64,000 nucleotides of DNA, taken from positions 10,168,001 through 10,232,000 of the forward strand of contig CM082591.2 of assembly GCA_040954595.2 (NCBI GenBank). Reading direction: 5' to 3'. How positions within the stretch are numbered: the first letter of the stretch is position 1; each line of letters starts with the position of its first letter. The position numbers and the translations under genes are program-made. A model generated the notes under the pieces. The model worked only from the letters and a program-made list of their open reading frames with translations, did not search any database and was not told the origin of the DNA. Below are positions 59,724 through 64,000 of the stretch, piece after piece. The DNA comes from Balanoglossus misakiensis (Eukaryota > Hemichordata).

Positions 59724-62029
59724 TTGATCTCTCGTCCAATCAGAATGGCGGATGGTAGCATGATCCGACATATTGCGTATTACAATAGGGCTTCCTCATA
59801 CAGGTCAGAACGGAGAGGTCATTCCTTTTATTTTAGGACGTCTCAGCTCCTTTGTCTTTTCTGTTATAGTGTTAAAGAAATCAAACGGTTTTGTTTTGGC
59901 CGGTAAACACCGATGGATTAACTCTTAAGTCCATCGTGCATCCAAACGCAGTCGAGTCGGTTTGGTCATTGTTTATGCGACAGTAAATGCCAAATGTGAC
60001 AGAAGCATCATATTAAATGAGATAGAATACACAAACAAACAAACATACGAATAAACAAACAGGCAAACAAACAAACAAACAACCATTAGGGACTGTTCAG
60101 AATTTACTTCCAACTTGGGGATGGAGGATTTTTTATTTTCCTGGTGATTTTTTTCCATGGTCTCCCCTAGTAAATTGTGGAGGAAATATGTGGTCCCTCC
60201 TTAAATTTCCTGGGGATTTTCCATGGTCCCCCTATTGTGACTTTTATGTCTAGTCTCCCCTAATTTGTCTTGGAGAAAATGGGTGGTCTCCCCCTCTGAA
60301 AATTCTCCGCCCCCTGGAAGTAAATTCTGAACAGTCCCTTATTAAAGCCAACAGCTAGCACCCTGGCTTCTCTGCCAGAGGAGCGATAACATCGACAAAA
60401 TGCAGATACACAAGAAATGAGCACTTTATTCCACAAGTGAAGTAGTCTGTTCCCTGCCCCATTCCCACCGCTGGCTGCGCCCTTTAGCGTAGCGCCGATG
60501 GCAGTGGGAATGGGGCAGGGGACCAGACTACAAGTGAAGAACCCCAGTAACAGACGTAACGAACAAACAAACTACATGTACTAACAACAAAGCAAGAAAA
60601 GTGTCAAGCGTCGTCAAAGAAAACGAAAAAGTTCTAGCATGGTTACATGCGTTTACGGCCAGGAGAGAGCATAAAAGTCTTCAAATAACCATGTGGTGGC
60701 GCATATTTTCCGATTGGCTGTATTTCAATTTGTTCGTGGTAAATTAATTTTGTGGAGGTGACCGGCACTGAAGCTCTTAGCTAGGATGAGGTGGGATGGA
60801 AAAATGCCCCATTTTAGCTGTTTTAAAATATACGACTATTTATAGACAAAAGGAAAATAAAACAAGCGCAAAAACATACCAAACCTAGTTTTATTAATTA
60901 AAAACAAAATTGCTGAGTAAAGGTTTTCATGTGGGCATTCACTTTGAACTTGCTAAATTAATTAAAAGAGACAAAGTCGCTCTCTCTTTGTCCTTTTGCG
61001 ATGATAGAATGCTTGCTTGAAGTCTCTCGTGCAATAAATGATGTCGATTCATACATGTATGGATGGTGTATAGGTGGTCGGAATTTACATGTCTTTGCCA
61101 CGACCAAACCAACAACACGTAAAATCAAAGTTTGGGTCATTAAATCGAGTTTTGTTACAGTCTAGAATTTCATGCCACCCCTTATGGTCATATTATTCTT
61201 GGTAGGCAAAAGTGACAAGTAGTCAAGTTTCAACACAGGCAACATTTTTTACAAACAAACCACAAAGAAGACATCAAAAGGGAGAGAATTATAGAATGGT
61301 CAATGTGTGAGAAGTTAAGATACGTAAAGTGGCCGGGTTCAACATTAACTCATCGACTTCATATCGTCTTCATGCCATGGTTTTTGCCTTCCCTGAAAGT
61401 TCTTGTCGTTGCAGAAGTGGTTTTGACAGAAAGAATTTAGTCTTCTGGGATGTTTGTGATTATTTGAACACCAGACAATACAATGCAACCTTGACTTCCA
61501 AAATACTTACCGGCATTGCATTATCTTACCATGGTTAGGCCTACAGTGAACAAATTTTCAACAATATTTTCTGAGTTACCGCTGATATTTGTTTTGTAGT
61601 ATGGATATTAAATTATACATCCCGATACAAAGCAGAATGTTATAGAATCCTTCCTGAGTGATATTGAAAAAATTACCGGAATGCTACCGCCTAATCTATG
61701 GTTAGGGTTATTGCTATTATTTTATATCAGTAATCGACTTTGTGTATATCAATGTCATTTTCATAACGAAAATGAACTCGAGTCTAATGTAAACGTTACG
61801 AATTGATCGAAAGGCGCTCTGATGAATGTTAACACGAGTGCGCAGTGACAAGACATGCATCGTGCATGACAGTGACAACAGTTCCTATAGAGCAGTTAAA
61901 AAATAAACCGGCCGTCCGTAAATTTATCAGCTATATTTTTTTTTATTTAGTCACGTTTTCCCTGTTGCATGCTATTAGTTCAGGGGCCAGTTTTAGCAGT
62001 GCTCTATTGAGTACTTTCGTATCGATGGA
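59724..62029. repeat. Macrosatellite copy 11, internally deleted
   Basis: About 200 bp shorter: at 60644 CTAGCATGGTT is joined directly to ACATGCGTTTACGG, removing the segment that in other copies lies between the GGTTGGTAAAAG and CAGATCACATGCG points. The frames seen there in other copies are lost, with no sign that this mattered. Confidence 0.92.
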
Positions 62030-64000
62030 TTGATCTCTCGTCCAATCAGAATGGCGGATGGTAGCATGATCCGACATATTGCGTATTACAATAGGGCTTC
62101 CTCATACAGGTCAGAACGGCGAGGTCATTCCTTTTATTTTAGGACGTCTCAGCTCCTTTGTCTTTTCTGTTATAGTGTTAAATAAATCAAACGGTTTTGT
62201 TTTGGCCGGTAAACACCGATGGATTAACTCTTAAGTCCATCGTGCATCCAAACGCAGTCGAGTCGGTTTGGTCATTGTTTATGCGACAGTAAATGCCAAA
62301 TGTGACAGAAGCATCATATTAAATGAGATAGAATACACAAACAAACAAACATACGAATAAACAAACAGGCAAACAAACAAACAAACAACCATTAGGGACT
62401 GTTCAGAATTTACTTCCAAGTTGGGGATGGAGGATTTTTTATTTTCCTGGTGATTTTTTTCCATGGTCTCCCCTAGTAAATTGTGGAGGAAATATGTGGT
62501 CCCTCCTTAAATTTCCTGGGGATTTTCCATGGTCCCCCTATTGTGACTTTTATGTCTAGTCTCCCCTAATTTGTCTTGGAGAAAATGGGTGGTCTCCCCC
62601 TCTGAAAATTCTCCGCCCCCTGGAAGTAAATTCTGAACAGTCCCTTATTAAAGCCAACAGCTAGCACCCTGGCTTCTCTGCCAGAGGAGCGATAACATCG
62701 ACAAAATGCAGATACACAAGAAATGAGCACTTTATTCCACAAGTGAAGTAGTCTGTTCCCTGCCCCATTCCCACCGCTGGCTGCGCCCTTTAGCGTAGCG
62801 CCGATGGCAGTGGGAATGGGGCAGGGGACCAGACTACAAGTGAAGAACCCCAGTAACAGACGTAACGAACAAACAAACTACATGTACTAACAACAAAGCA
62901 AGAAATGTGTCAAGCGTCGTCAAAGAAAACGAAAAAGTTCTAGCATGGTTGGTAAAAGTTATTGGTAGAAAACGAATAGGGCCTTCTACAAATGACGTCT
63001 CAGACCCGCAAACGCCACCAGAACACAAAACACATGCACAGAACAGTTTAAGCCGGTTGTTGTATGGAGCAGCAATAATCTGCGGTTGGGCCGTCGTAGA
63101 TTATGGCTGGTGGTGAAAATAAATAAAACACGATCGATGTTCGATTTATTCCAGATCACATGCGTTTACGGCCAGGAGAGAGCATAAAAGTCTTCAAATA
63201 ACCATGTGGTGGCGCACTTTTTCCGATTGGCTGTATTTCAATTTGTTCGTGGTAAATTAATTTTGTGGAGGTGACCGGCACTGAAGCTCTTAGCTAGGAT
63301 GAGGTGGGATGGAAAAATGCCCCATTTTAGCTGTTTTAAAATATACGACTATTTATAGACAAAAGGAAAATAAAACAAGCGCAAAAACATACCAAACCTA
63401 GTTTTATTAATTAAAAACAAAATTGCTGAGTAAAGGTTTTCATGTGGGCATTCACTTCGAACTTGCTAAATTAATTAAAAGAGACAAAGTCGTTCTCTCT
63501 TTGTCCTTTTGCGATGATAGAATGCTTGCTTGAAGTCTCTCGTGCAATAAATGATGTCGATTCATACATGTATGGATGGTGTATAGGTGGTCGGAATTTA
63601 CATGTCTTTGCCACGACCAAACCAACAACACGTAAAATCAAAGTTTGGGTCATTAAATCGAGTTTTGTTACAGTCTAGAATTTCATGCCACCCCTTATGG
63701 TCATATTATTCTTGGTAGGCAAAAGTGACAAGTAGTCAAGTTTCAACACAGGCAACATTTTTTACAAACAAACCACAAAGAAGACATCAAAAGGGAGAGA
63801 ATGATAGAATGGTCAATGTGTGAAAAGTTAAGATACGTAAAGTGGCCGGGTTCAACATTAACTCATCGTCTTCATATCGTCTTCATGCCATGGTTTTTGC
63901 CTGCCCTGAAAGTTCTTGTCGTTGCAGAAATGGTTTTGGCAGAAAGAATTTAGTCTTCCGGGATGTTTGTGATTATTTGAACACCAGACAATACAATGCA
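62030..64000. repeat. Macrosatellite copy 12, cut by the window end
   Basis: 1971 bp of the unit to the end of the window; MITE at 62395-62644. It carries AGTGTTAAATAAATC near 62175 (stop in the frame open elsewhere) and GATTATGGCTGG near 63100. Confidence 0.92.

Larger units (their letters stand above)
55894..64000. repeat. Right macrosatellite array
   Basis: The same 2.5-kb unit in the same orientation as on the left, beginning mid-unit at TTGGCTGTATTTC and open at the window edge. Phase-zero points are at 57213, 59724 and 62030. Variants private to or enriched here include GGTGGTCTCCCC in the MITE, AATTAAAAGAGAC and GTCATTAAATCG, pointing to local homogenisation after separation from the left array. 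The leading partial unit (55894-57212) has CCTACCCTGAAAG and an indel in TTAAAAATAAAAATTG. Confidence 0.95.

Overview
This is a eukaryotic, almost certainly animal, repeat-dominated window; I see no clearly intact conventional protein-coding gene. Evidence for an animal nuclear genome: AT-rich noncoding DNA, MITE-type elements with clean target-site duplications, long tandem arrays, small exon-like blocks with AG/GTAAG borders, and nuclear-receptor and CRE type motifs. The repeat style fits a marine invertebrate, but I cannot name a species or phylum. There is no sign of a bacterial or organellar replicon, and most short open frames start at TTG or GTG and lie inside repeats.

Layout. (1) 1-30323: a macrosatellite with a unit of about 2.5 kb (eight full copies plus ends), a few percent or less diverged. 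The unit is itself a mosaic of older transposon relics: a 250-bp MITE with TTA duplications, an 87-bp foldback with 10-bp direct repeats, an (AAAC)n tract and a decayed TTAA-MITE-like end. (2) 11359-21493: one unit is interrupted by a 10.1-kb nest of seven Helitron/Helentron-like non-autonomous elements, with seven heads and seven tails in balanced-parenthesis order. These carry about 20 perfect AGGTCA-A-AGGTCA sites. (3) 30324-51617: lower-copy DNA. It starts with a promoter-like stretch (octamers, a CRE) and a short ATG exon ending at a GTAAGC donor, then a tandem segmental duplication (A from about 31541, B from about 37967). Each duplicate holds a pair of small candidate exons (75 and 73 bp). 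Differential insertions between A and B give empty-site proof for two MITEs. The rest is old dispersed repeats (a GGTCCC-hairpin family), a retroposon 3' end, a second pair of exon-like blocks with a 50-bp minisatellite, and a tRNA-like structure missing its D arm. (4) 51618-55893: about 50 copies of a 78/82/86-bp satellite with higher-order structure. (5) 55894-64000: the 2.5-kb macrosatellite resumes at a different phase, with its own diagnostic variants.

The functional content is therefore mainly repeat biology. The most unusual points are the nested Helentron-like cluster with its nuclear-receptor half-site arrays, the macrosatellite built from frozen transposon insertions, and the duplicated small exons. 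The exon models and all regulatory readings are inference from motifs and need transcript data.
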